Below, piece by piece: positions 19,997 through 27,693 of a DNA stretch of 64,000 bases (its first letter is position 1; each line of letters begins with the position of its first letter). The DNA comes from Arcobacter venerupis (lineage in GTDB: Bacteria; Campylobacterota; Campylobacteria; Campylobacterales; Arcobacteraceae). Position numbers and translations under genes: made by a program. The stretch is taken from positions 1,488,001 through 1,552,000 of the forward strand of contig NZ_CP053840.1 of assembly GCF_013201665.1 (NCBI RefSeq), given 5' to 3'. The notes beneath the pieces were generated by a model. It saw only the letters and a program-made list of their open reading frames with translations. It had not been told where the DNA came from and searched no databases.

Positions 19997-20046
19997 AACT
20001 TTTTGACAATTGCTCCGCTGACGCTACGCAATTCAGTCAAAAAGTT
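19997..20046 (-). other. intergenic hairpin, candidate phage replication origin or packaging signal
   Basis: AACTTTTTGAC and GTCAAAAAGTT (11 bp) are followed inward by AATTGC and GCAATT (6 bp), with a 2-base bulge and a GC-rich 14-base loop. It lies in the 110-base gap between the secretin-side genes and rep, the same relative place as the M13 intergenic region between genes IV and II. On the minus strand it could also act as a terminator, but the GC-rich loop and position favour an ssDNA signal. Confidence 0.55.
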
Positions 20047-20059
20047 TTTTTTAAATTCC

Positions 20060-20290
20060 TTATTTACCTTTTAAATTTAGAATATGTAATAAACATGATA
20101 ATTCATTTTCTTTAAGTCTTAAACTACATAACATCATTTCTTTAACCATCCAATGAACAAATAATTTTTGATTAGGCAAAACAACACCACAAGAAAATAA
20201 CTTATGTTTATTAGAAAAATCGATTATTTGTTTCTTTAAATCAACAATTTCTTTTGTTAAAATAGCAGCTCTTTTATAATCAATATTCAT
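20060..20290 (-). CDS. hypothetical inovirus protein, 76 aa
   Basis: Not recognised. It begins at a TAATG overlap with the secretin stop, with AGGAG inside the secretin end, so it should be translated with it. It is mostly helical (KEIVDLKKQIIDFSNKH, then MLCSLRLKENELSCLLHIL), has two Cys in the second half and no signal peptide. Its place after the pIV-like gene and before the putative origin suggests a replication or packaging helper, but nothing in the sequence proves this. Confidence 0.55.
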   Translation of the reverse strand: MNIDYKRAAILTKEIVDLKKQIIDFSNKHKLFSCGVVLPNQKLFVHWMVKEMMLCSLRLKENELSCLLHILNLKGK

Positions 20291-21543
20291 TATTTAACTC
20301 CTAGTAATGCATTAACTCTTTTTTTATGCTCTAGTGATTGATTTTGTTTTATATTATCAACTGGAACAACAACATTAAAATCATTATTTGAATAATCATC
20401 TTCACTTACTAGCTCTAATAAAATTGTTAAATTTGATGTTGTTGAATCATTAGAATCAGTTTTAAATAGCCACCCTAGAACAGGAATATCACTTAAAAAA
20501 GGTGTAGTCTGTAAATCATTATATTTTTGTGTTTGATTGATACCTGTAAGAACAAATAATTTATTTTTACTCAAAGAAAATTTTTGTTTAATAAATGATT
20601 TAGAAGTTCTTGGAGTATTTGAATTATCTAAAATAGATTCATTAGTTAAATCCAAATTTATATCAACATAATCTGCAAAGATAATAGGAGTAATTAAAAT
20701 TTTTAAACCTATGTCTTTATAAGTATAAGAATTAGTTGTTTTAGTATTATTATCTTCTACTGTTGTATTTCCCGCAAGATAAGGAATATTTTTTACTAAA
20801 TTAAAAGTAACTGGTTCATTATCAAATAATGTTAAAGTTGGACTAGCAACAAGCTCAGTAACTTTATTTTGATTAAGTAATTTTATAAAAGATGTAAAGC
20901 TATCTTTTTGTTTAGGATTTATATCACTTGCAACTTGAAAAGGATAAGCTAAAAGATTAAAAAAGAAATTTGATGATTGATTTATATTGCCTGTTAATTC
21001 AGTACCATAATCTTTGATTTTATTTAAATTTGTATCAAGAATAGTGATTTTTATTTTTAATTGATTTGGAACTTTATCAATATTTGATATAACAGTTTTT
21101 ATTTTATTAAATTCTTCTATAGTTGATTTAATAAGTATTAATTTAGATGATGCAATATAATTAAATTCAATATCTTTATAAATACTAAAAAGGCCTTTTA
21201 CATATTCAAAATCAATATGATGTAATTGAATTGTATTTACAACTAAATCCTTTTTTTCTTCTACTTTCTTTCTAACTAAATAAAATTTATCAGTTTTAAC
21301 TAATTCATAGTTTTTCATTTTGACAGTATTTGTAAAAGCTTCAAGAGTAAAAGAATTATCATTACCGATTAAGATTATGTTTTCATCTTTTAAAGCATCA
21401 TCAACAATTATTTCAACATCATTAATTTGACTTACAAAAGTTGCAAATTCAGCCATATTTATTTCAAGGTTTTCTGCATTTATACTATTTTGAAAGCCCA
21501 ACATTAGGAAAAGAAAAAACATTATTTTGTTTATCATTTTCAT
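20290..21543 (-). CDS. phage secretin (pIV-like outer-membrane exit channel)
   Basis: Outer-membrane channel through which filamentous virions leave. It has a signal peptide (residues 1-23), an N0/N1-like domain (about 24-175), and the secretin core with VTELVASPTLTLFDNEPVTF, YKDIGLKILITP, and the terminal signature TTPFLSDIPVLGWLFKT (about 225-385). The length of 417 aa equals M13 pIV. Many inoviruses borrow a host secretin; this one encodes its own. It overlaps the end of zot by 59 bases, and AAAGGGG precedes the ATG. Confidence 0.93.
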   Translation of the reverse strand: MKMINKIMFFLFLMLGFQNSINAENLEINMAEFATFVSQINDVEIIVDDALKDENIILIGNDNSFTLEAFTNTVKMKNYELVKTDKFYLVRKKVEEKKDLVVNTIQLHHIDFEYVKGLFSIYKDIEFNYIASSKLILIKSTIEEFNKIKTVISNIDKVPNQLKIKITILDTNLNKIKDYGTELTGNINQSSNFFFNLLAYPFQVASDINPKQKDSFTSFIKLLNQNKVTELVASPTLTLFDNEPVTFNLVKNIPYLAGNTTVEDNNTKTTNSYTYKDIGLKILITPIIFADYVDINLDLTNESILDNSNTPRTSKSFIKQKFSLSKNKLFVLTGINQTQKYNDLQTTPFLSDIPVLGWLFKTDSNDSTTSNLTILLELVSEDDYSNNDFNVVVPVDNIKQNQSLEHKKRVNALLGVK

Positions 21544-22633
21544 TTTTTACCCCTTTATCTAAAAAATTAAATTTATTCTCATTTACAAGAACATAGATAA
21601 CTAATCTATTGTGTTTTATTTCAGTAAATTTTTTATCTATATCAATGTTTAACAAATAAGTTTTTAATATATTTGATGGAATTTCAACAGTATTTTTTTT
21701 ATCTAGTTTGTAATAACAAAACTTTTCAAAGCAATTAAATTTAAATAATTTCAAATTATCTTCTAATGGATCAACTGATATTGAATTATTAACTTGACTA
21801 TGTAAATTAATCGGAGTTTGTTGAGTTTGATTTTCTAAAAAAGTCGCGTTTTTTGTATTATTTTGAGTTTGATTAAGTGGAACGGAATTATTTTTATTGT
21901 CCTGTTGCGTCACACTATTTGAAAAATATAATTTATAAACAAAATAAGAAAATACACAAATAAAAAACAATACAAAAAAGAAAAATAAAATAATGTATTT
22001 AATACCAACTCTTTTTTGATTAGAAGTATTTCCACTTTTATATAAATCAAAATAAGATTTATTAATAGTAATTTCAGTAGTTGAAAATTTTTGAGTCATT
22101 CTATATTCTGTATAATTAAAATATCTTAATACATTTTTAGAAATTGCTTTACTTCTTGGTTGAGCTTTTATAAATATTTCTGGAATGTTTCTATATTGAG
22201 TATTAATCAAAGATTTATTAACAGTAATTAAAAGTATTTCATGATTTAAATGTCTATGATAAGTTAGCCACCACATTTTAACTTTATCTTGATTATCAAA
22301 GAAGTTGTTAGCTTCATCAATAATGAAATAAGCATTTAAAAGGTTGTGTTGTTTACAGTAAGCTTGTAAAATATCATCTAAATTGTCTTCATCTTCATTT
22401 TGTAAAAAAAGAGCAAATAAAGATTTAAGATGAGTATAAAAATTATCAAATATAAATCTATCAAATACAACTTTATTATCTTGAAATTTATTAAAATTGA
22501 AACCTGAGATATTAGTATAAACATACTGTATTTTTTTAAATTCATCAGCTTCATTATTTGCAATTTTTATAATTTTATCAACTGCATAAAGTGTTTTACC
22601 TCCACCTGGAGGACCTACTAATAAACAAAGCAT
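21485..22633 (-). CDS. zot: zonular occludens toxin-like morphogenesis ATPase (Zot / pI)
   Basis: Inner-membrane ATPase that drives virion assembly and the hallmark inovirus gene. Walker A is GPPGGGKT at residues 7-14, Walker B is AYFIIDEANN with Asp-106/Glu-107, and one membrane helix spans 211-234 (topology N-in). The C-terminal periplasmic part (235-382) would meet the secretin. The CTX-phi Zot peptide FCIGRL is not visible, so toxicity should not be assumed. The start shares a TAATG junction with the DUF2523 gene. Confidence 0.94.
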   Translation of the reverse strand: MLCLLVGPPGGGKTLYAVDKIIKIANNEADEFKKIQYVYTNISGFNFNKFQDNKVVFDRFIFDNFYTHLKSLFALFLQNEDEDNLDDILQAYCKQHNLLNAYFIIDEANNFFDNQDKVKMWWLTYHRHLNHEILLITVNKSLINTQYRNIPEIFIKAQPRSKAISKNVLRYFNYTEYRMTQKFSTTEITINKSYFDLYKSGNTSNQKRVGIKYIILFFFFVLFFICVFSYFVYKLYFSNSVTQQDNKNNSVPLNQTQNNTKNATFLENQTQQTPINLHSQVNNSISVDPLEDNLKLFKFNCFEKFCYYKLDKKNTVEIPSNILKTYLLNIDIDKKFTEIKHNRLVIYVLVNENKFNFLDKGVKNENDKQNNVFSFPNVGLSK

Positions 22634-22860
22634 TATGCAGACCTAAAATAAGCTATAACTTGATTAGCTACATAAGAAGCAACAGAAATTGAGATTAAAA
22701 CTTGTATAGCTTGAAGTACCCCAAGATAAGAGAATAAGTCAATAAATGGAATATTCAAATTAGTTTGTATAATTCCTACAAAGTAATCTAAAACTAAATA
22801 TAATAAAGCTAAGAAAACTGCAAAAAGTGCAATTTTAACTATAAGATTTAAAGCCGTCAT
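22633..22860 (-). CDS. DUF2523-like membrane protein (pVI-like minor coat protein)
   Basis: A 75-aa protein with two or three membrane helices (residues 5-31, 40-55, 57-72) and no large soluble part, the pattern of DUF2523 proteins found between the adsorption and Zot genes of inoviruses. It is presumed to cap the virion end together with the pIII-like protein. It is joined to both neighbours by TAATG overlaps, with AGGAG upstream, so expression is tightly coupled. Confidence 0.8.
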   Translation of the reverse strand: MTALNLIVKIALFAVFLALLYLVLDYFVGIIQTNLNIPFIDLFSYLGVLQAIQVLISISVASYVANQVIAYFRSA

Positions 22861-24395
22861 TATCGCGAACTCCTTAATAGATTCATAAATCCATAAAGAT
22901 ATGAAAGAGTAAGGAAAAGGCTTCTTATAACATCAACATAAGGGTTTAATATAGAAAAATCAATCAAAATATATTCATGTTCAAACAAAGTTAAAGTTAT
23001 GTTATCAGGAGCACTAGCATAAGAAGAACCAAACCCTAAAACATTAGAATATTTTGAAAAAGTAGAACTAAGAGTATTTGTAACTTTTGAATTAATTTGA
23101 TTAGAATAAGAGTTTTTATCTTCATCCGTTGTGGGAGTAGTTAAACTTTTTACAAAATCTGTAATAGTACCTAAATAACTTTTTCCCTCTTCATCTTGGG
23201 TATTATTTACAAGTTTATTTAAATCCTCAGTCATAACTTTATTGTAAAGCTCTGTAGCATTTGCACTATCATTAATTTTGTTTAAAGTTGTATTAGCTTC
23301 AGTTTGCTTATTAAGTTGATTTTGTGAAAGAGTCTTAATACTATCAAGTGATGTATTTGTAGCTTTAATATTTGTATTTAAAGCTGTATTATCAGTTTGA
23401 TTACTTGTTTTTAAATCTTTTAAAAGTTGATTAAGAGAATTTTCAGGGGCATTTTCTGAGTTTTGTTTTTTCATCCCTGCGTTAAGTTCGCAAAGCATTT
23501 TTTCTTGTAAAGTTAAATTTGAATCATTACAGCTATTTGCTACGGGAGTATTGTCAATTGGTGTATCTATTGGGGGAGTTGTATTATTTTCGTTTGTTGT
23601 ATTTCCAGAGTTACCACCTGAAGTTCCAGAACCACCACCAGTAGAACCAGTTCCACCAGTTGAAGAACCACCGTTAGAAAAATCAACTTGTTGAACTGAA
23701 CTTGTACCATCAGGATAAGTTGTTGTTAATATACCGTCTGAAGTTAAACTATAATTATTGCCCCCAACTGTAAAGTTTTGAGTGCCATTATTTGATACTG
23801 AATAAGTACCATTAGCTTTAGATTCGTCTAAAGCTTTTTGCCAAGTGTTGTTTGGATTTGTATCAACACCACCAGTATTATTACCACTAGAAGGCTCACA
23901 AGTATTATTATCATTATTCTTAGCGTAACCCTCATTACATTGTAAATCATCATTGTCATCCCAAGTTCCATTTTCAGGGTTTGGCATACATGCAGGAATA
24001 CCAGCACCCATACCCGTAAGAGAATGTCCAGAATTACATCTAATTCCATCATCATCAAAAGAACCATTTTCTAAAGAATTAATACAAGTAACATTATCGC
24101 CATCATTTGAATAACAAAAACTATCATTTGCAACATTAGGATAAATAGGAGAATTAGGGCATGTTAATCCATCATATTCATATTGAAGAATAGAAGTTTT
24201 ATTTGAAACATAATAATGATAATTTACGTTAGTTGTTCTGCATGTAGTAGGTTCTGGAACACCTGAACGCTGTTCTAATTGTGCACAACTAAAAGAATCA
24301 ACAGGACTATTACGAATAACTTTTCTTTCACATGTAATTGTGGCAAAAGAATGAGTAATAAAAATTAACAAAAATAGAAATAGAATTTTTTTCAT
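22860..24395 (-). CDS. pIII-like phage adsorption (minor coat) protein
   Basis: Host-receptor-binding tip protein by position and architecture. It has a signal peptide (1-18), a Cys-rich N-terminal region with two related repeats (ENGSFDDDGIRCNSG at 109 and ENGTWDDNDDLQCNEG at 141), a YPDGTSSV-type beta unit, a Gly/Ser linker (241-265), a helical domain (330-420) and one membrane helix near the C terminus (about 485-505). Size 511 aa. M13 pIII has the same order of signal, Cys domains, Gly linker and anchor. Sequence identity to a named family was not recognised, so the receptor is unknown. Confidence 0.8.
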   Translation of the reverse strand: MKKILFLFLLIFITHSFATITCERKVIRNSPVDSFSCAQLEQRSGVPEPTTCRTTNVNYHYYVSNKTSILQYEYDGLTCPNSPIYPNVANDSFCYSNDGDNVTCINSLENGSFDDDGIRCNSGHSLTGMGAGIPACMPNPENGTWDDNDDLQCNEGYAKNNDNNTCEPSSGNNTGGVDTNPNNTWQKALDESKANGTYSVSNNGTQNFTVGGNNYSLTSDGILTTTYPDGTSSVQQVDFSNGGSSTGGTGSTGGGSGTSGGNSGNTTNENNTTPPIDTPIDNTPVANSCNDSNLTLQEKMLCELNAGMKKQNSENAPENSLNQLLKDLKTSNQTDNTALNTNIKATNTSLDSIKTLSQNQLNKQTEANTTLNKINDSANATELYNKVMTEDLNKLVNNTQDEEGKSYLGTITDFVKSLTTPTTDEDKNSYSNQINSKVTNTLSSTFSKYSNVLGFGSSYASAPDNITLTLFEHEYILIDFSILNPYVDVIRSLFLTLSYLYGFMNLLRSSR

Positions 24396-24481
24396 CTAAA
24401 CATCCTAATAACAGCCATTACACCTATTAAAGCAACTGTAATAATTAAAGATGTTTCCATTACAAAATTAAAGAAATACAT
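24392..24481 (-). CDS. 29-aa single-span membrane protein, candidate minor coat protein (VII/IX-like)
   Basis: An ORF encoding a short protein with one hydrophobic helix (METSLIITVALIGVMAVIRMF) and a basic end. It starts at a TAATG overlap with the gene before it and ends by an ATGA overlap with the adsorption protein gene, so it fits exactly in the 85-base space between them. M13 gpVII and gpIX are 33 and 32 residues with one span. No other explanation for this space is seen. Confidence 0.65.
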   Translation of the reverse strand: MYFFNFVMETSLIITVALIGVMAVIRMFR

Positions 24482-24831
24482 TAGAAAGCCTTAATTAAAC
24501 CATAAGAGATTAAAGAAGATAAGAAGATTCCATAAACAGCCATTAAGTAGTTAAATTCATCATAAGTTAAACCTAATAAATTAACTCTATCCATATAACA
24601 AACACCATTTGAATATGTATAACCTTGTTCTAAATTAATTGTTTGATAATCAAAGGTATTTAAAGAGTGTGAAACATTTTCTAAGTCAATATAATTAATT
24701 TGATTTTGAGAGTAAGAATAATCTTTTATGCAAGAAATCAAAGTTCCATTATTATTATTTTGTTCTAAAGTCATTAAGTATTCAGAGTTAGAAAAAGAAA
24801 AGAAAAATAATAAGAAAAAAACTGTTTTCAT
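24481..24831 (-). CDS. secreted/membrane phage protein, 116 aa, probable minor virion protein
   Basis: Not recognised by family. It has a signal peptide (MKTVFFLLFFFSFSNS), a short extracytoplasmic domain with two Cys (ISCIKDY and GVCYMD) that could pair, and a C-terminal membrane helix (NYLMAVYGIFLSSLISYGLI). It ends at a TAATG junction with the 29-aa gene. Position before the adsorption gene and topology suggest a minor coat protein or a partner of it. Confidence 0.65.
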   Translation of the reverse strand: MKTVFFLLFFFSFSNSEYLMTLEQNNNNGTLISCIKDYSYSQNQINYIDLENVSHSLNTFDYQTINLEQGYTYSNGVCYMDRVNLLGLTYDEFNYLMAVYGIFLSSLISYGLIKAF

Positions 24832-24836
24832 AATAA

Positions 24837-25178
24837 TTAAAATATCTCTTCATCATCTTCATCATAAAAATCAAAATTAAAATTAAAAGATTCACCGTCA
24901 AAAAATTCTCTTGATTCTATTGTATTAGTATCAAAATCATCTTCATCAGAAAAGTCTTCATAATCAGGAGAAATATAATTATCGTCATAAGCTAAATAAT
25001 GATTAGCCATTCTAACAATTTCATCAGATACAGAATTATCTTCATCATATAATGAGTTTAAATAATCTTCATCATTTAAAATCATTACTCCATCTACTTC
25101 ATGATGAGTATTAGGATAATTATCAATAATATCTTGACTTAGTAGAGGTGAACCCCAACCATCATTTGGTCTAGCCAT
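24837..25178 (-). CDS. extremely acidic 113-aa phage protein, function unknown
   Basis: Not recognised. It has 34 Asp/Glu against three Arg and no Lys, with acidic runs near the C terminus (DEDDF, YDEDDEE). There is no signal peptide or membrane segment. It overlaps the upstream 79-aa gene by eight bases and lies five bases before the 116-aa gene. Such charge could fit a DNA mimic, an anti-restriction protein or a chaperone for the basic coat tail, but none of these can be shown. Confidence 0.6.
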   Translation of the reverse strand: MARPNDGWGSPLLSQDIIDNYPNTHHEVDGVMILNDEDYLNSLYDEDNSVSDEIVRMANHYLAYDDNYISPDYEDFSDEDDFDTNTIESREFFDGESFNFNFDFYDEDDEEIF

Positions 25179-25410
25179 TTTTCACTCCTTTAGTTTCATA
25201 AATTATTCTTCCATCAATAACAGAAATAAAAATAGGTAACTCAATTTCTTCATCATGTTTTAAATTAGTTTTATCTTTTGAATAAACATTAACAATCGAA
25301 TAAAATCCATCTATACTTAAAACTTGAAATTGATAAACATAGAAAGATTTTGTTTGTGATTGTTTAAAATTACTATGTAATATTTTTCCTTTAATAAAAA
25401 AAGAAGCCAT
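25171..25410 (-). CDS. small phage protein, 79 aa, possible OB-fold ssDNA-binding protein
   Basis: Not recognised with certainty. The predicted strand-rich pattern (FFIKGKILHSNFKQSQTKSF, VYQFQVLSIDGFYSIVNVYS, EEIELPIFISVIDGRIIYET) has the size and basic/aromatic mix of an OB-fold nucleic-acid binder. It is the first gene after the coat-gene terminator, and AAAGG precedes its ATG. The alternative ssDNA-binding candidate is the 141-aa gene upstream of the coat gene. Confidence 0.55.
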   Translation of the reverse strand: MASFFIKGKILHSNFKQSQTKSFYVYQFQVLSIDGFYSIVNVYSKDKTNLKHDEEIELPIFISVIDGRIIYETKGVKNG

Positions 25411-25430
25411 GATAAAAACCTTTATTAAAA

Positions 25431-25461
25431 AAAATCCCTATCAAATTAATGAAAGGGATTT
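25431..25461 (-). terminator. Rho-independent terminator after the coat gene
   Basis: On the minus strand AAATCCCT and AGGGATTT form the stem, followed directly by a run of T residues. It separates the highly expressed coat gene from the downstream structural genes, as the central terminator does after gene VIII in M13. Confidence 0.85.
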
Positions 25462-25477
25462 GTATTAAACTTTTGGA

Positions 25478-25612
25478 TTATCTTCCAAAGAAACCGATGA
25501 TTTTTCTCCAACCAAAAGAAACTAAACTAACTCCTAAAACTGCTGCACCTGCTAAAGCGATATTTGCAATAACTGTTGTTGTTGCAAAGTCTGTTGCTGC
25601 TAATTCTGCCAT
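25478..25612 (-). CDS. major coat protein (pVIII-like), 44 aa, no signal peptide
   Basis: The main virion protein by all visible features. The product has an acidic N terminus (MAELAATDFATTT), a hydrophobic centre (VIANIALAGAAVLGVSLVSF) and a basic tail (WRKIIGFFGR), the classic inovirus coat layout. AAAGGAG precedes the ATG, the best ribosome site in the element, and a terminator follows 16 bases after the stop. Unlike M13 there is no leader peptide; Pf3 coat protein is also 44 aa without one. Confidence 0.88.
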   Translation of the reverse strand: MAELAATDFATTTVIANIALAGAAVLGVSLVSFGWRKIIGFFGR

Positions 25613-25861
25613 TTTGAACTCCTTTCATAATAAATTTGTATAGAACACGGAAGAGTGTGCTATATCAATTTATCTATGTTTTTTGCTTCGATTCGTTTTT
25701 TTATCTGTCTAATGTGCAAAGTTTTCTTTTGTTCTTAGGTATCATTTACAGCCTAACGCACTTCGTTTGTTCACACATTTTAAAAAAGTACAGTCAAACA
25801 TATCAATCGAGCTTATATATCTTCTGTATTTTTTAAAATCGTGTTCTTAGTACTAGAAGCC
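25613..25861 (-). promoter_or_regulatory. 249-base noncoding region upstream of the coat gene
   Basis: No credible gene is seen; the ORFs present are under 20 codons and not hydrophobic. Near the ends AGAACACG (25642-25649) and CGTGTTCT (25840-25847) form an inverted repeat 190 bases apart, with smaller stems inside (TTAGG/CCTAA, AACG/CGTT) and a TAGTACTA palindrome at 25848-25855. It should hold the coat promoter and may hold a secondary replication or packaging structure. Confidence 0.5.
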
Positions 25862-26287
25862 TTATTTAACTGGAGTTTTAATCTCTTTTTCTTTATTAAT
25901 ATTTTCTGTTTTCATTAAATCGTGATATTTTTGCATTAATTGTTCAGGTGTATTTAAAACAGTTACTTTTAAAAATTCTGAATTATCATTTTTATTTGGT
26001 AAGTTACCATCAAGATTGATAACTACACCGTTATCTTTTAAATTTCTAAATAGTTTATTTAATTCTGCAACTTGAGCATTAGAATCACAAGGAATTCTAA
26101 ATTCAACAAGTTCTTCTTTATCCACTTGTCCAAACTCTTCATTTTCATCACTAAATAGATTACTAGCTCTAAATTTTAAAGAGGCAGTATATGGACGACC
26201 TGAAAACTCACCCGCACCACCTGGCTTAATAAATCCAACTTGAAAAACCTCATATTTAACAACAAAACCTTTTTCTATAATTTCCAT
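25862..26287 (-). CDS. phage protein, 141 aa, candidate ssDNA-binding protein (gene V position)
   Basis: Position matches gene V of M13 (upstream of the coat gene). The protein is strand-rich at the N terminus (GFVVKYEVFQVGFIKPGG, TASLKFRASNLF, LVEFRIPCDS), then helical (AQVAELNKLFRNLKDNG), and ends in a Lys/Glu-rich tail with no signal peptide. GGGGTT precedes the ATG. I cannot place it in a named family, so the ssDNA-binding role is inferred from synteny and fold-like pattern. Confidence 0.6.
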   Translation of the reverse strand: MEIIEKGFVVKYEVFQVGFIKPGGAGEFSGRPYTASLKFRASNLFSDENEEFGQVDKEELVEFRIPCDSNAQVAELNKLFRNLKDNGVVINLDGNLPNKNDNSEFLKVTVLNTPEQLMQKYHDLMKTENINKEKEIKTPVK

Positions 26288-26420
26288 AATAACCCCTTTT
26301 TAAGTTTAATTTTTTTACATACCCCTTTAAACTAACGATAACAGCGGGGTAAAAGTGCTGTTACCGAGTGAGCTAACCCACTATTAAACATATTTAGTTT
26401 ATATGCTTAATAGAGAGCTA
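26288..26420 (-). other. 133-base noncoding spacer with two hairpins
   Basis: TAACAGC and GCTGTTA form a 7-bp stem around a GGGGT-containing loop (about 26339-26364), and AATAG/CTATT form a second stem (about 26410-26423) next to the stop of the upstream gene. It may end the first transcript and start the next. Confidence 0.45.
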
Positions 26421-26867
26421 TTAGGCAACTTTAATTAGTCTTTCTTTTTCCCATACTAGAAGATTTAAAACTCTTTGTTTTAAGTCAATTTTATTTATGA
26501 TTGAAAGTAATATTTGTCTATATTTATAGAAAGATTTTTTATTTGATTTTTTTTGTAAAAGTGTTGAGAAAGAGTTTAATTTTGTTAATCTATTAATTTG
26601 TGTTTGAGTAGCTTGAATTTGATTATCTATTGTTTGTATTTCATTTTCAATTTGTGGAGTAACTTTTATGTTTTCTAATTCATTTAATTTTGCTTTTAAA
26701 GATTGAATATGTTTAATAATTAAAGAAATTAACCTTTGATTACTTGCAATCATTAAATTATTTTCATAAGTAAATTTATTTTCATATTTTTCAATAAGAA
26801 CTTTGATAAAGTTTATTTGTGTTTGATTTTGATAAAATGATGAGTTAGACTGTTTGTTTGATTGCAT
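26421..26867 (-). CDS. hypothetical phage protein, 148 aa, coiled coil
   Basis: Not recognised. It is Gln/Asn-rich at the start (MQSNKQSNSSFYQNQTQ), then a long coiled coil (about residues 45-100, IKHIQSLKAKLNELENI and QIENEIQTIDNQIQATQTQI) and a basic C terminus. No signal peptide or membrane part. It is the first gene of the leftward phage operon, divergent from the CI-like repressor, so it is an early gene; a role in replication or regulation is likely but unproven. GGGGT precedes the ATG. Confidence 0.55.
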   Translation of the reverse strand: MQSNKQSNSSFYQNQTQINFIKVLIEKYENKFTYENNLMIASNQRLISLIIKHIQSLKAKLNELENIKVTPQIENEIQTIDNQIQATQTQINRLTKLNSFSTLLQKKSNKKSFYKYRQILLSIINKIDLKQRVLNLLVWEKERLIKVA

Positions 26868-26943
26868 TTTGTTACCCCAAATAATAAATGTACTCTAATT
26901 ATACAGAATATCTGAATAAAAGTCAATAGGAAATACAGAAATA

Positions 26944-27267
26944 ATGAATAACTTTGAAAAAATCATACTTAAACTTAAAGAAGCACTAAATATAAGCTCT
27001 GATAAAGAATTGTCAATAAGATTAAATATGAAAACTAATACCTTTAGCGAGAGAAAAAGAACTAATTCTATACCTCATAATGAAATATTAGATTTATGTA
27101 TTACAGAAAATCTGAATTTAAATGAAATTTATACAGATAATAAAGTTCTAAAAAATGAGATAAATTTTAAAGAAGAAATCATCAACAATTTAGAGCTACT
27201 AAATGAAAATCAAATAAAATATGTTTACCATATTACAGAAGCAGAAAAAATTAAAGGAAAAATATGA
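26944..27267 (+). CDS. CI-like phage repressor, short form
   Basis: A 107-aa DNA-binding protein with the phage CI-type helix-turn-helix: ALNISSDKELSIRLNMKTNTFSERKRTNSIPHNEILDLCITENLNLNEIY. It has no peptidase (LexA-like) domain, so it would not be cleaved in an SOS response by itself. It is divergent from the leftward phage operon across a 76-base gap holding an imperfect palindrome (CAGAATATCTG), a likely operator. Its stop overlaps the next start by four bases. It probably keeps lysogeny. Confidence 0.8.
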   Translation: MNNFEKIILKLKEALNISSDKELSIRLNMKTNTFSERKRTNSIPHNEILDLCITENLNLNEIYTDNKVLKNEINFKEEIINNLELLNENQIKYVYHITEAEKIKGKI

Positions 27268-27653
27268 AAAGAAATTTAACAAAATTATTAGTATTAACAG
27301 CACTTGCAACATCATTAAATGCAGAAGTTCAAACAGTAAAAAATGAATTTATACTATCTAAAAATGAAATCAAAGATTGTCCTGAAAAAAATTTATTTAC
27401 TACAAAAAATAATGATTCATTTACAATATGTAATAAAAATGATAAATCATATGAAATAACTTTTGAAACTGCTAAGCATAATCTTCCATTTAATAGACCA
27501 GTTAATTGTAACAATAAACAAAGTGAAGGTTATAAAATTATTGAACATTCAAACCATATAGAAAATATAGATGGATATATAAAAAATATTTATTCATGTG
27601 TAAATGAAGATAAAATTTTTATTGAAATTGAAGATAATAGATTTAAAAAATAA
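27264..27653 (+). CDS. secreted Cys-containing protein, 129 aa, lysogenic conversion candidate
   Basis: Has a clear Sec signal peptide (MKRNLTKLLVLTALATSLNA), then about 109 residues with four Cys (residues 37, 55, 77 and 112 roughly), which could form two disulfides in the periplasm. It is not recognised by family. It overlaps the repressor gene by four bases, so it is expressed in the lysogen. A superinfection-exclusion or envelope-modifying role is a reasonable guess only. Confidence 0.6.
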   Translation: MKRNLTKLLVLTALATSLNAEVQTVKNEFILSKNEIKDCPEKNLFTTKNNDSFTICNKNDKSYEITFETAKHNLPFNRPVNCNNKQSEGYKIIEHSNHIENIDGYIKNIYSCVNEDKIFIEIEDNRFKK

Positions 27654-27693
27654 AATTTAAAAAAAATAAAATCTAAATTATAGAAGTAGAAAT

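Noticed and set aside
21485..22633. Zot as an active enterotoxin
   Set aside because: The C-terminal region lacks the CTX-phi peptide FCIGRL, and Zot has a structural role in inoviruses; toxin activity cannot be claimed from this sequence.
25700..25830. Short ORFs of 14 and 19 codons before the coat gene as VII/IX homologues
   Set aside because: They are not hydrophobic, have no ribosome sites and contain many Lys and Cys; the 29-aa ORF further downstream fits much better.
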